Positions 46,703 through 56,184 of a DNA stretch of 64,000 nt are shown here, one piece after another. A program made the translations under genes and the position numbers. Source of the stretch: Buxus sempervirens (Eukaryota > Streptophyta > Magnoliopsida > Buxales > Buxaceae); assembly GCA_947561395.2 (NCBI GenBank), contig OX387188.1:37505942-37569941 (forward strand), in the 5' to 3' direction. The notes beneath the pieces were generated by a model. That model made no database searches. It was not told the origin of the DNA and saw only the letters and a list, made by a program, of their open reading frames with translations. Position 1 is the first letter of the stretch, and each line of letters begins with the position of its first letter.

Positions 46703-47337
46703 GGCAGCGTTTCGCATTGCTTTTCCTTTTGAATTTTTTTTTATTTGAGCAAAATCAAGCTTTTTGAAGCAATAAGCATTTTTGGTTAGTGTTTGCTTTT
46801 GCTTTTCATGATAAAGCAAAAAAAGCAATCTAATTGCTTTTCTTGAGAAGCAAAATTTTTTTGTTTTTCATTTTTTGCTTCTATTGCTTATTATTCTAAT
46901 ATTAGCAATCAACCCAAACCACCACTACTATCACCCACCCACCAACCCCGTGATCACAATCCACCCTCACTTCCCACATTGGGCACTGCCATTAACACTA
47001 CCCACTACTATGCCCCCATCCACCATCATTGCTACTGCCATCCATCACTCACTCACCACCACCACCATCTAACCTTAATTCCTACTATGTGCACTATCAC
47101 TAACACTACCCATCCACCACTATCGTTGACCCTTATCATAATAGTGATGATAATAACAAGGAAGCAATTTTTATTTTTTGATATTACCAAACATGTTTTT
47201 TTTTTGCTTTTCTGTAACAAAGTAAATGTGAATCAAACAGTTTTGCTTCATGAAAAGATTTTCATATAAGGAAAATTAATCTAATTTCCTTTCTTACTTT
47301 TTAAAGCAATTTTTGATAAGCAATACCAAACACACCC
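46703..47337. mobile_element. TIR element related to 14932-15898
   Basis: The ends ggcagcgtttcgcattgc and aagcaataccaaacacacc are imperfect inverted repeats. Subterminal gcttttgcttttcatg repeats resemble the 14.9-kb element. Its interior is a ccaccac-rich tract. Confidence 0.5.
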
Positions 47338-47360
47338 TATATCTGACAATATAGCTAACA

Positions 47361-48881
47361 AGGTGAGGAAGAGATGGAAAGAGTAGGTGTAGAGTATTTT
47401 GATAATCTGGTGATGCGTTCTCTATTTCATGCCCATCGTAAAGATATGGTTGGCATTGTATATAGATTCAACATGCATGATTTGATGCATGATTTTGCGC
47501 TATTTCTTGCAAAGAAGGAATGCATTATTATAGAGAAGAATGTGGAGAGTAGAGTAGTAGATTTAGGTTGTTCTACCAAGACTTGTCATTTAAGTCAACT
47601 ATGCGATGATACTGACGAAATCATGCCCTCCACATGCAAAGCAGTGAATCTACACACTCATCGAATCTCAGATGGTCCAGTATTTTCTTCTGGAGGCTTG
47701 TTCCCTGTTTCTTTTCGTAATTTGACATGCCTTCGATCGTTGGATTTGAGGAGGGCTAAAACTGAAAAAGTCCCAACTAAAATAGAGAAACTGATGCATC
47801 TTCCATATCTGGACTTATCTTCTATAACAAAAATGAGGGAATTACCAAAAACGATAAGTAAACTTCATAACTTAGAGACTTTATATCTCCAATATTGCAG
47901 TGAACCTGTCAAGCTAACCGAAGGGATTGTAATTTGAGAAAAATGAGACATCTTTCATATTTTAGGTACTTCAAGGTTGACGTATCTGCATGACGGAAGT
48001 GGGAGGTTAAGCTCCTTCAAGACATTATCTAGATTCATTTGTGTGTAAGATTAATGAACACAAGTATCTATAGATAACAGGGTTGGTGAATGTGAATTGG
48101 AAAAGCAGAGATGAGGCTAGAGAGTTAGGAATAACACCACGTTCGAACACTAGAATTGGATTTTGATGGGAATGCACCTGTAGGAAATGATGGAAGCGAG
48201 AGGCTTGAGAGTGTGCTTGAAGGGTTTCAACCACCTTCAAACTTGGAGTTGTTGATAATAAGTCAATACCGTGGAACCAAGTTCGCCGAAGATTGGATAA
48301 CAGGGGATGATTGGTTGGCATTATCGTCCAATCTACGAGTCTCTAAGAATATCCAATTGCAAAAATTTCCTAAGATTGTCCCTGCCGAAACTACAATCCT
48401 TGGAAACACTCCAGATTCAGGGATTAGCACTCAGAAGTTGCTCTCAATTGATCGTGCTGCGATGTAATCTGTCTCACCAACCGAGGACGCTGTGTATAGA
48501 GCAATGCCCTGCTTTACATTGGACATCATGCCTCCTACTTCTAGTACTTGAGGAGTTGAATTTATTCGGTGATGTGGGAGTTTTATCAGAGTCATTAGCA
48601 CCCACCCACATTTCCCTTCCCGCCCTTAAATAACTGAGGATTGGTTGCTCATTACGCTCGTCGCTCCCTGAAGGCTTTGTGCCATCTCACAGCCTTGAAA
48701 GATTTGACGGTTCACAATTGTGATAACATTAATGGGGTGCCGGAGGAGTTGCAGCATTTTAGTACAATTCAAGAACTGTGGATCTATCATAGGTTAGAAC
48801 GAGAAAGTGAGGTAGCAGAGAACTTGAACAAAATTTTACACATCCCCCCGCATTTATATCCGAGATAAAAGGTTGCAGTGA
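47361..48881 (+). pseudogene. NLR pseudogene, MHD-LRR half
   Basis: Homology to intact NLRs resumes at GEEEMERVGVEYFDNL, just after RNBS-D, and includes MHD (FNMHDLMHDF) and the LRRs. The first frame (47374-47937) breaks at LTEGIVI with a stop. Later pieces need several frame changes (48156-48467, 48307-48633, 48641-48868). The tail VAENLNKILHIPP is recognisable to 48881. The 3' UTR splice donor (gatatgcag|gtaagc, 49064) is retained. Decay is advanced: no NB-ARC, at least four frame breaks. Confidence 0.9.
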
Positions 48882-50737
48882 GGTGAGAAGGTCCGAGAGG
48901 ACTTTTTCGACAGAGAGCAGATTTTTTGGGCGGATGCAGAAAACTTTGCACAAGATATTTCACATGCCTGACGTTTATTTTGATGGCAAGAACCATCCAG
49001 TAAGAGTCAAAAACAAAAAGATCAGCCAAATTAACAACGGAGGAAGATTTTGCGGATATGCAGGTAAGCATAGACTTAATTTCCAATGCATCTTATCGAA
49101 TGATTGAATCGCTCCATGATAGAAGTAGATTAAGTTTTTGGGAGGCAAATGCTTCCAAATTGCTTCTGGTAACTGTCAATTTCTTGAGCACAGCATCTTT
49201 TTTCATCCTAAAACATGTTGTCTAAAGACTTACATTTGTTCTACTTGGCTATGCTAGTGGCATCTTGAAGTTTAGAAGGGAGAAACCAGGCATTAGCGTA
49301 AGGAATGAAAAATAGGATTGATTAAAGTCCATTTTATTAGTGTATTTTATACCAATGGTTTATTAAACCTCTGTTTTGCCAGGTAAGAGCCCCTCTGAAA
49401 AAACACAATATCTTGGTTCCTTGCGAAAACCATGGGAAAACAGAATTAAATTACGTAAACAGTGGTCTATAATTTTGCTTAGATTTCTTTTTGGCCCCTG
49501 TAGAAACTAGAAACTAATGCAATTGCTCATTTCAGGTAAGTTTTACTAATGCCTGAAAGTTGAAACCATGGAGGTGGGATAGAAACTTTCCATGAAGGTG
49601 TCAACTTCTTGTTCTAAAGTGTTGATATTTAACAATTATAGTAGCTACATAATCATCAGACAAAGTGGGATATAAGAGCTTGGAATTTCAATTTTTACCC
49701 ACTGTTTACCTTAATCATGTAGACTATCTAAGTCCGTCTCTAGATCATAATGTTTAAGAGCTTTGCTGCCAGGATTTTATACCTGCAATCTCTTTCTTGG
49801 CTTTTGTCACTACCTTTTGAGGCCAACACTCGTCAGATGTTCGTTTTTTATCAGGTCGTTGATTCAAGATACAACAACTTAAAAAGCTACTCCATGCATA
49901 GACGGGGGTGTGATTTTAACAATGGCTTGAATAACAATGATGGGACCTTTATTCTGAAAAGATGTAATTTCAAAACATGGGTAGAATGCGTAGTCTTTAG
50001 AGCAAAAGTTCTATCTTTCACATGTTTGTTTTGGTTATGGTATTCACTTGAGAGCTGGTGTGCTCCTCTTCGGTTGTACTGATGACCATGTAACACTTCA
50101 CCTCAAATTGCCAATGCCTTAAAAAGAATGACTCTGTAGTAAACGTTTTTTCTTGCAATGATCGAAGTCTTAAAGATTGCATAATAGAAATGAGGTTGCT
50201 GTCCTTGGCTGATCCTGGATCAGAATCCAGGGATCTTCCATAGAGTCTTCTCAGGGACGCACTTTGGGTTAGCTTGCTCGTTGGGGTCTTGCCTTGTTAT
50301 ATCTTTGTTTTGTCTGTAGTTTCTGCCCAAACTACTGAACATGAGATGAAATTGCTGGTGCTTTAGCCAATAACTGCTGATTTGTATTAATTCACTGTCC
50401 TTTTTCTATTGCTTTGTTCGGAGGGCATCTTCATTGTTAAATTGACTTGCCAGTTTCTTTGCCATTGACAACTTGAATTCCTTAACTTTCGTGATAAGCA
50501 GGAGTTGTACCAAACATGCATTTGGGATGCATCAACGTACGGGAAAGCCTTTTGACAACTTCAATTCAAATTTCCTTTTTTCCCCTGAAGCATGCAATGC
50601 CTTTAAAACGTTTCACTCAAAACACATGAAATATAACAGAGATCATATACCGAAGAGATCCCAAGAACAAAACAGGCTTGAAAACAAAAGAAGCACGTCC
50701 AACAAGACTAGACAAAAAGCGAAACCCATAAAAGCCT
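48882..50737. other. Spacer of unit IV
   Basis: Homologous to 28200-29630 and 20150-21200. Includes the exon-like LYQ..WDAS segment near 50508-50560, with an extra acg-type insertion (atcaacgtacggg). No gene. Confidence 0.5.
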
Positions 50738-51148
50738 TCAAGGCATTGCTAAAGTGGGACTTTGAGATGGAGACGGCGCAGGGGATGAAAAGGATGAGGG
50801 AGCGGTGGATTTGGCATCACAGTATCCGCGAAGTATGTCGCCCTCTTGGACAGTGAAACCGAGGGAAGTGAGCATGGCAGGCCAGCACTGGTGTGTGATG
50901 ACTCGTATGGCTTTGCAGCAATCAGGACCAAGTTCAGTCTCTCCATTGAGGAAGAAAGCGATTATCTCGTTGCTGCATGATCGTAGCTCTACCAGTGCGT
51001 TCCAGCACTCCACCAGGCCTCCTCCTCCGGCCTCCAGCCGGGCTGTGAGGTCATGTCCCGGCTCGAGAGGCAGAACCTCACGCACAGACATAGCTGTGCC
51101 CATAAACCATGAGAGTGACAGTAAGAGAGCAAGCTTGTTGAACTCCAT
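50738..51148 (-). CDS. EC1-like egg-cell-secreted protein, 136 aa
   Basis: Intact EC1 copy: signal peptide (MEFNKLALLLSLSWFMGTAM), prolamin-like domain with cysteines at 48, 58, 77, 78, 88 and 110, signatures CWPAMLTSLGF and ILRGYC, Ser/Pro-rich tail. One extra glycine (GGGG) before LVECW makes it a residue longer than its sisters. TATA box at 51228-51237. All conserved residues of the family are kept, so it is a good candidate for a working sperm-activating signal. Confidence 0.92.
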   Translation of the reverse strand: MEFNKLALLLSLSWFMGTAMSVREVLPLEPGHDLTARLEAGGGGLVECWNALVELRSCSNEIIAFFLNGETELGPDCCKAIRVITHQCWPAMLTSLGFTVQEGDILRGYCDAKSTAPSSFSSPAPSPSQSPTLAMP

Positions 51149-51227
51149 TGCCTAGGAAAGTGAAAGCCAGCACGATAGAGAGATGGAGAGAGGAGAATCT
51201 GTGCTGAGGAATTTGAGAAAGTTGCAA

Positions 51228-51237
51228 GAGTTTATAG
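51228..51237 (-). promoter_or_regulatory. TATA box of EC1 (50738-51148)
   Basis: CTATAAACTC on the minus strand, as in the sister genes. Confidence 0.65.
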
Positions 51238-52020
51238 AGAGAAAATTGAGACCCCTCGTCTGCTGTAACGGATGATTCTTAAGCTGATAAGCGTGCGTTT
51301 ATGATCCAGAAAGATCACTACGTACGTTAATCAGGTGATCATTTAGACAGCTATAAACGTTGGGGCGGATGACGATTGAAGTTCCAGACACGTCCATCTA
51401 GTAATTATCTTTCACACCTGCCATTTATTTTGATGTTTTAGTGCAAGAATGAAGTTCTGCTCTTACATGGATCTTCGGAATGTGTGGAATATGTTGTAAC
51501 TATGCAAAAACTGGTTTCTTCACTTTTAGCCCTTTTGGCACAATCTGCATTAAGGATGATCGTAGTGTCTGTTTGGAGTATTTTAATAATAAAATCACTC
51601 TAGGACCAAAAGTAAGAGCCCGCATCTTCTCGTACGCCCCCTTTCTTCCATTTTTACTGCACCAACAAATCGCCCCCACGTGTGCTTGTAGGTCCCACAA
51701 TTTGCTTTCAACAAATCGCCCCCACGTGTGCTTGTAGGTCCCACAGTTTGCTTTCAAGTAGACGGCAACGTCAACGACACAAACGTCTTGCTTGAACGTT
51801 TTTAAATGGAAAAAATAAAAATAAAAAAACCGAACTCGTCTTTAATAGCAGATCGACTATTGCAGCTCTTGTCGATGGGGAATGTTTAAAACCTAAATCA
51901 AAAGCATTAGTTTTGCATTCCTATGCTCTGCGATTATGGAATCTAGAATGGCAAAGCAAGCACAAATCTTTTTTCTTGAAGAATGGATGAGGAATGCCAG
52001 GGACGACAGCAGCAGCAATA
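51238..52020. other. EC1 upstream region and WRKY downstream flank
   Basis: 51238-51620 is homologous to 21865-22190 upstream of the other EC1. After it comes a 46-bp tandem duplication (51663-51754), then sequence unique in this window. Confidence 0.5.
51663..51754. repeat. 46-bp exact tandem duplication with a G-box-like CCACGTG core
   Basis: Two copies (51663-51708 and 51709-51754) starting caacaaatcgcccccacgtg and ending tttgcttt, with one base different. Each has a CCACGTG core, a possible bHLH/bZIP site. Confidence 0.85.
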
Positions 52021-52780
52021 TCAGACAACATTGAAGTGAATCACCGCAACAATGTGTTCTTCTTTGGCTCTGGGGAACACCTTGTTGGTGTACTGTGGTT
52101 GGCTGCTCATGTAAGAGCCGATCGAATTCCCATATCCGGAAAATCCGTAGTTCCCGGAACTCTGCAACGTTTCTAACGTAGAGGTGGTGCTTGGCCTTGT
52201 GATGACGATGTCATGTGGTTAGATTGATTTGTGGCCGAAGGTCTTACTGCCATCCCAACATTATTGTTGTTGGTGTTATTGTTGTTAGTTTCAGGCAACA
52301 CCCTGTTGACTGCATTGCTGCCGCTACCACGAGCTGCGGGAACGTCGTGGTTGTGTTTGCCTTCATAGGTTGTAATCACCACATGCAGATCATAAGATGC
52401 TCGCTCCACATGTTTTCTCACCGGACATCCCGGATTTGTGCATTGTAGTAGCTCCTGCAATAAGCAACAAAAAGAACCCAGGTTTTAGAAAGCAAATTAA
52501 GTTCTGCATTCACTGAATTTATAAGTGGCGAGTGCCACATTTAGGAAAGATATATGATCTTCTTAAATCCTTTTTCTTTTACATTTGGGTGGTAAAGATA
52601 AGAATGAAATTTAGGAGCCCAGAAAGCTAAATACATTTTGGAAAGTTCAAGCAAAGATTCTTCCTCAAAAAGAAAAAAGGAAAAAGGGTTAAAGCAAAAG
52701 CTCAGTAATGGTTTGAATTAATTACCTTGGATTGGGATTCCCTTTTACTACTTTCTGACCATATTTCCTCCATCTGTACC
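52021..52780 (-). pseudogene. WRKY33-like group I WRKY transcription factor, disrupted 3' part
   Basis: DNA-binding W-box regulator when intact. The first exon piece (52726-52780) reads YRWRKYGQKVVKGNPNPR and ends at a donor gtaatt, the intron position usual for group I C-terminal WRKY domains. The second exon starts after ttattgcag (about 52455) with RSYY, then [18 protein letters not shown] and [17 protein letters not shown], giving the C2H2 zinc ligands. One base is missing in the lysine codon between YY and CTNP. Another is missing after QGQAPP, past which [17 protein letters not shown] continues to a stop at 52021. A Copia LTR starts exactly at 52781, so everything upstream is displaced. 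The WRKY33-like C-terminal motif supports the subgroup. Confidence 0.88.
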
Positions 52781-53618
52781 TGTTAAGGTTGATTGGCTTT
52801 TGATGATGTGGCATTATTTTGTTGTCCAGATATTTAATGAGAATCTTTTTGAAATTCGTAGGTTGTTTGATAAGATAGTTGTTGAACTAATTTTGTCTTA
52901 TCACTTTAGAGATAGGGGTTAACATGGTTAGTCTTATATCTTTAAAGTATGAGTTAATTCTTATCTCTAAGCTAACAGAGATTCAAATTAATTCTGTTTT
53001 CTCAGATAGGATTGGCATCTCTTTGATCTGTTAAATATTATCAAATTAAGAGATTAATCTTTTAGAGATAAGAAAGTTCGAATCTGGAAAATATCTTATC
53101 TGTTGTCTTATCTGTTCCTTATCCGTTGTAACAAGTGTTACAGCATTTAACAAATCTGTTGAGTTTTCTCAGGATATATATATGAATGAGAGTTTGATAA
53201 TGGGTCAACTCTCTTGGACGTTCAAGAACAGATTGATAAGGATTATTTTATGTCATCATTCTTCGGGAGAAGAATTTGAAGTCTTCGGGAGAAGACAAAA
53301 TGCATATTGAAGGGAGTTCAAGCATGCATGCATAAGTCGAGGGGGAGCCTTGCTGCACTCTGTAGATTGAAGGGAGTTCAATCTATTTTTAAAGTCGAGG
53401 GGAGCTCGCTGAACAAGACTCTAAAGAAGATTTTACACCTTGGCGACGAATTCAAGAGGGAGTCTTTTAATTGTGTAAGACCTTATTGGTGTTTGTAATC
53501 GTTTTGATCTTTAGTGGATTGTTCATCATCTGGACGTGGTCCCGAGGATTAGGTTAATACCGAACCTCGTTAAAAATCTCCTTGTGTTCAATTTCGTATA
53601 TCACTAACAGATCTAACA
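52781..53618 (+). mobile_element. Copia 5' LTR (838 bp)
   Basis: Bounded by TGTTA...TAACA and followed two bases later by a methionine-tRNA primer-binding site. It holds a TATA-like tatatatat (53175-53183). The preceding gtacc (52776-52780) should be the target duplication. The rest of the element lies beyond the nested Gypsy insertion, outside the window. An alternative LTR end is 53609. Confidence 0.85.
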
Positions 53619-53620
53619 AT

Positions 53621-53632
53621 TGGTATCGGAGC
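53621..53632 (+). other. Primer-binding site, initiator methionine tRNA
   Basis: tggtatcggagc matches the usual plant PBS tggtatcagagc with one difference. It fixes the element's orientation as + strand. Confidence 0.9.
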
Positions 53633-53688
53633 GGGTCACTAATTTTATTTTTGGTGAGATTCTTGGAAAAAGATCTGTTGTGCAGGAA

Positions 53689-53724
53689 ATGGATGCTATG
53701 AAGGAAGGAGGATCAGTCTCACGT
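53689..53724 (+). pseudogene. Copia gag, first 12 codons, interrupted
   Basis: Reads MDAMKEGGSVSR, a typical Copia gag start, 57 nt after the PBS. The frame ends exactly where the Gypsy LTR begins (53725). Confidence 0.75.
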
Positions 53725-55597
53725 TGTGAGACATGGGAAAAAATCACCGGAGTGATCGTCCCTCCGTCAACACACGGGCTCAACGCAAAAACGGGAGAGT
53801 CGCCACCATTCATGATTTTGAGGTGAGAATGGACACCAAAAGTTTAAAAATAAGCAAAAATAGCCAAAAGACAAATTCTAGGGTAAAAATAACCCTACTT
53901 GAAAATCAAATCCAGAGATGGGTAAGGGGATTAGATTATGAACGGGGGAAGGTGTTAGGCACCCCTATTCATCCACACAAAGTGGTTGCCAAGTGTATGT
54001 TCATGCTAAAAAGAAAATAAGAAGCTTGCTAAAAATCATGAAAAAGCCTTGAAAAAGGAACAATGTATGATATTTTCACATGAAGATCTAAATGGATTTT
54101 AGATCCTCTCTTATGTCAATATCATTTCTGGAGTATTTCAAAAGGTGGAAATCAAAGTAGAGGTTGCATAAAACCAAGTTAAATCAAATCCGGAAAATTC
54201 GGTAAAAGTATGCCATTTGCCTTGAAATCATTTAAATCCAATTCTAAAATGAACCAAACCAAATCCATTTGAAAGATTAGGGTAAATAAGAGTCTCATGC
54301 AAAATTTTACTTCATTTCGATGAAAAATCTAGGAGTTACGCTCCTTTGAAGTTGCTGTTGGGGATTTTTTAAAGGTAGTAAGTGGGCAACTTTGGAAAAT
54401 TGTCTAGAAAAATCCACTGCATAAAAGTCCACGAAATTTGGTGTGATTGAAGTTTGTATGGCCATCTTTCCATAGAAATTAGCCTCATACAAAAATCCCT
54501 TCGGATGTGCCTTGGGTGGTCTCCCGAACAGGCCCCGAAGATCACAGATTTACCCAGAAAAGTGCAAATGAGCAGTTCTGAGTAAATCGGCTACCAATAA
54601 TTCAAATGGAATCCAAAAAATATGAAACCAACTGGATTTGAAAATAGACTCATAAAGGAGTACTCAGAAACAAAAATCACTCGAATCGGACTTAAAACGA
54701 ACACATGGCGGTCCGTCAAAGTGACAAGTTCTGTACTTGGACCTGAACTGTCCACTCAACTTCGACAGAGAGGTGTCAAAAATCGGCTAGATAGAAATTC
54801 ATGAAATTTGGTGGACATAAACTAGACAGTCTCACCTTTCCCATGGTTCTGGAATCGCCCCAAAATTCATCCGGATGATGAAGTTACGGACGTCCGAAGT
54901 AGGGGTACAGGTGCTGTCCAGTTAAGCCACTTTTGAAGAAAATCAAATCCGAAAATTGACAAAAATGAAATTCGTGCAAGATGAACACAAATACTTTAAA
55001 ATCATCCGAAAGGCATTTCAGAATTGATTGAGGTCATTTATTTGAGATTTATCACAATAAATGCAATAAACCCCAAATATGAGCCTACCCCGCCAAAATA
55101 GTGATATGTATGTGCAAAAGTGTAAAACCAAGCAAGATCAATACAACATGCATATATTCAACAAAATAGGTTCTAGCATAGCCTAGGGTTCCGTTCCATT
55201 ATCGTTTCCCTCTGTTCTCTTTAAGATAATCAAGGGTACTTTGAATATGGAACGGTTTACAATCAATCAAAAAGGCTTTATGCTACATAGGTTCTAGCAC
55301 TAGGGTCAATCCCCAGTCTCGTTTCTCCTAGATCCGCCTTCACGTTTTACGGCTAGGGGAGTCTTGAGATACTTTGAGCTGGGGAAGGATTTCCACACAT
55401 GCAAACAAGGCTTTACACTACAGAAAGGTAGAAGAAGAGATCTAGATCTAGGAATGTAAAGACAGAAAATAAAAAGAAAAGTTGAGGCTTACCTGAGTGC
55501 TGGAGGCGATTCCACAGCGGTTTTCTTCTTCTCTTGGAGTTCTTCTTTGCGAGAATTCAAAACAAGAGTTGTGTGCCATTTGCTCAAGGAGGAGGCT

Positions 55598-55609
55598 CCT
55601 ATTTATAGG
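55598..55609 (-). promoter_or_regulatory. TATA box of the Tat LTR
   Basis: CCTATAAATAGG on the minus strand; it is palindromic, so it also reads as TATA-like on the + strand. Confidence 0.65.
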
Positions 55610-55762
55610 CAAGGGCTAAGGTCATTGGTAGACACAACTTAATGTCTAGAACCCCTCCAACCTAAACCCTAAGGTCATTTCCGAGATTTCCCCTCATTTA
55701 ATGAGGGACATGATGGTAAAAGTGAAAAGCTCTCGGAAAACCCTAATTTTGAGCAAACTTAA

Positions 55763-55908
55763 GGTATCCGGTATGTCAGACCGGATAACAAAGGGCCTTA
55801 AGGTATCCGGTACATGGTACCGGATACGCTAAAGCCCACAAGTATCCGGTATGAGTATCCGGATACGGGAAAGGGTACTTGTATCCGGATACTCAATCCG
55901 GATACAGG
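55763..55908. repeat. Cluster of GTATCCGG(A)TAC palindromes in U3
   Basis: About eight occurrences of atccgg or its complement in 146 bp, several as full gtatccggatac or gtaccggatac palindromes. The cluster begins about 155 bp upstream of the LTR TATA box. Confidence 0.8.
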
Positions 55909-56100
55909 TAAAAGTTTATTTTCTTCAAATTCTGTGCTGGCTTTCCAGGAGATAATGATTTTTGATGATTGTTTGTCCTTTTGACCAGGCACATTTCCCA
56001 AAGTTGTCCCAAATTCCACAGAGCTCTCGTGGCTGTGAGGTGGATTTCAAGACAAAAATAGGATTTTGAGAAAATAGTAAGAATTATAGCACAAGTTTGC

Positions 56101-56149
56101 TTTTTTTTTTCTTTTTTTCTTTTCTTCTTTTTTCCTTTTTTTTTTTTTA
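56101..56149 (-). other. Polypurine tract of the Tat element
   Basis: The minus strand is an A/G-only run of nearly 50 bases, a few bases outside the LTR, as needed for plus-strand priming. On the + strand the same bases form a polypyrimidine run leading toward a splice acceptor. Confidence 0.6.
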
Positions 56150-56184
56150 ATACAATGTGCTGACACATCTCTCTTCCTTTGCAG

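Larger units (their letters stand above)
43946..47145. repeat. Tandem duplication, unit B
   Basis: The second copy of the 3.16-kb unit. Differences from unit A include a 65-bp internal duplication (45245-45374), a 50-bp duplicated block holding two poly(T) micro-inserts (44499-44595), and a deletion where unit A has its hairpin. Confidence 0.8.
53725..56093 (-). mobile_element. 3' LTR of the Tat element (about 2.37 kb)
   Basis: The + strand reads TGTGAGACATGG at the left end and ATTATAGCACA at the right, giving TGTG...CACA ends. On the minus strand a TATA box (55598-55609) splits U3 (right) from R-U5 (left). U3 holds an array of GTATCCGGATAC-like palindromes (55763-55908). A polypurine tract lies next to the right end. 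The LTR is non-coding. Confidence 0.8.

Noticed and set aside
53711-53733. Perfect inverted repeat gtctcac/gtgagac around 53724 as a regulatory hairpin
   Set aside because: It spans the join of Copia gag and the Tat LTR end, so it arose by chance from the insertion.
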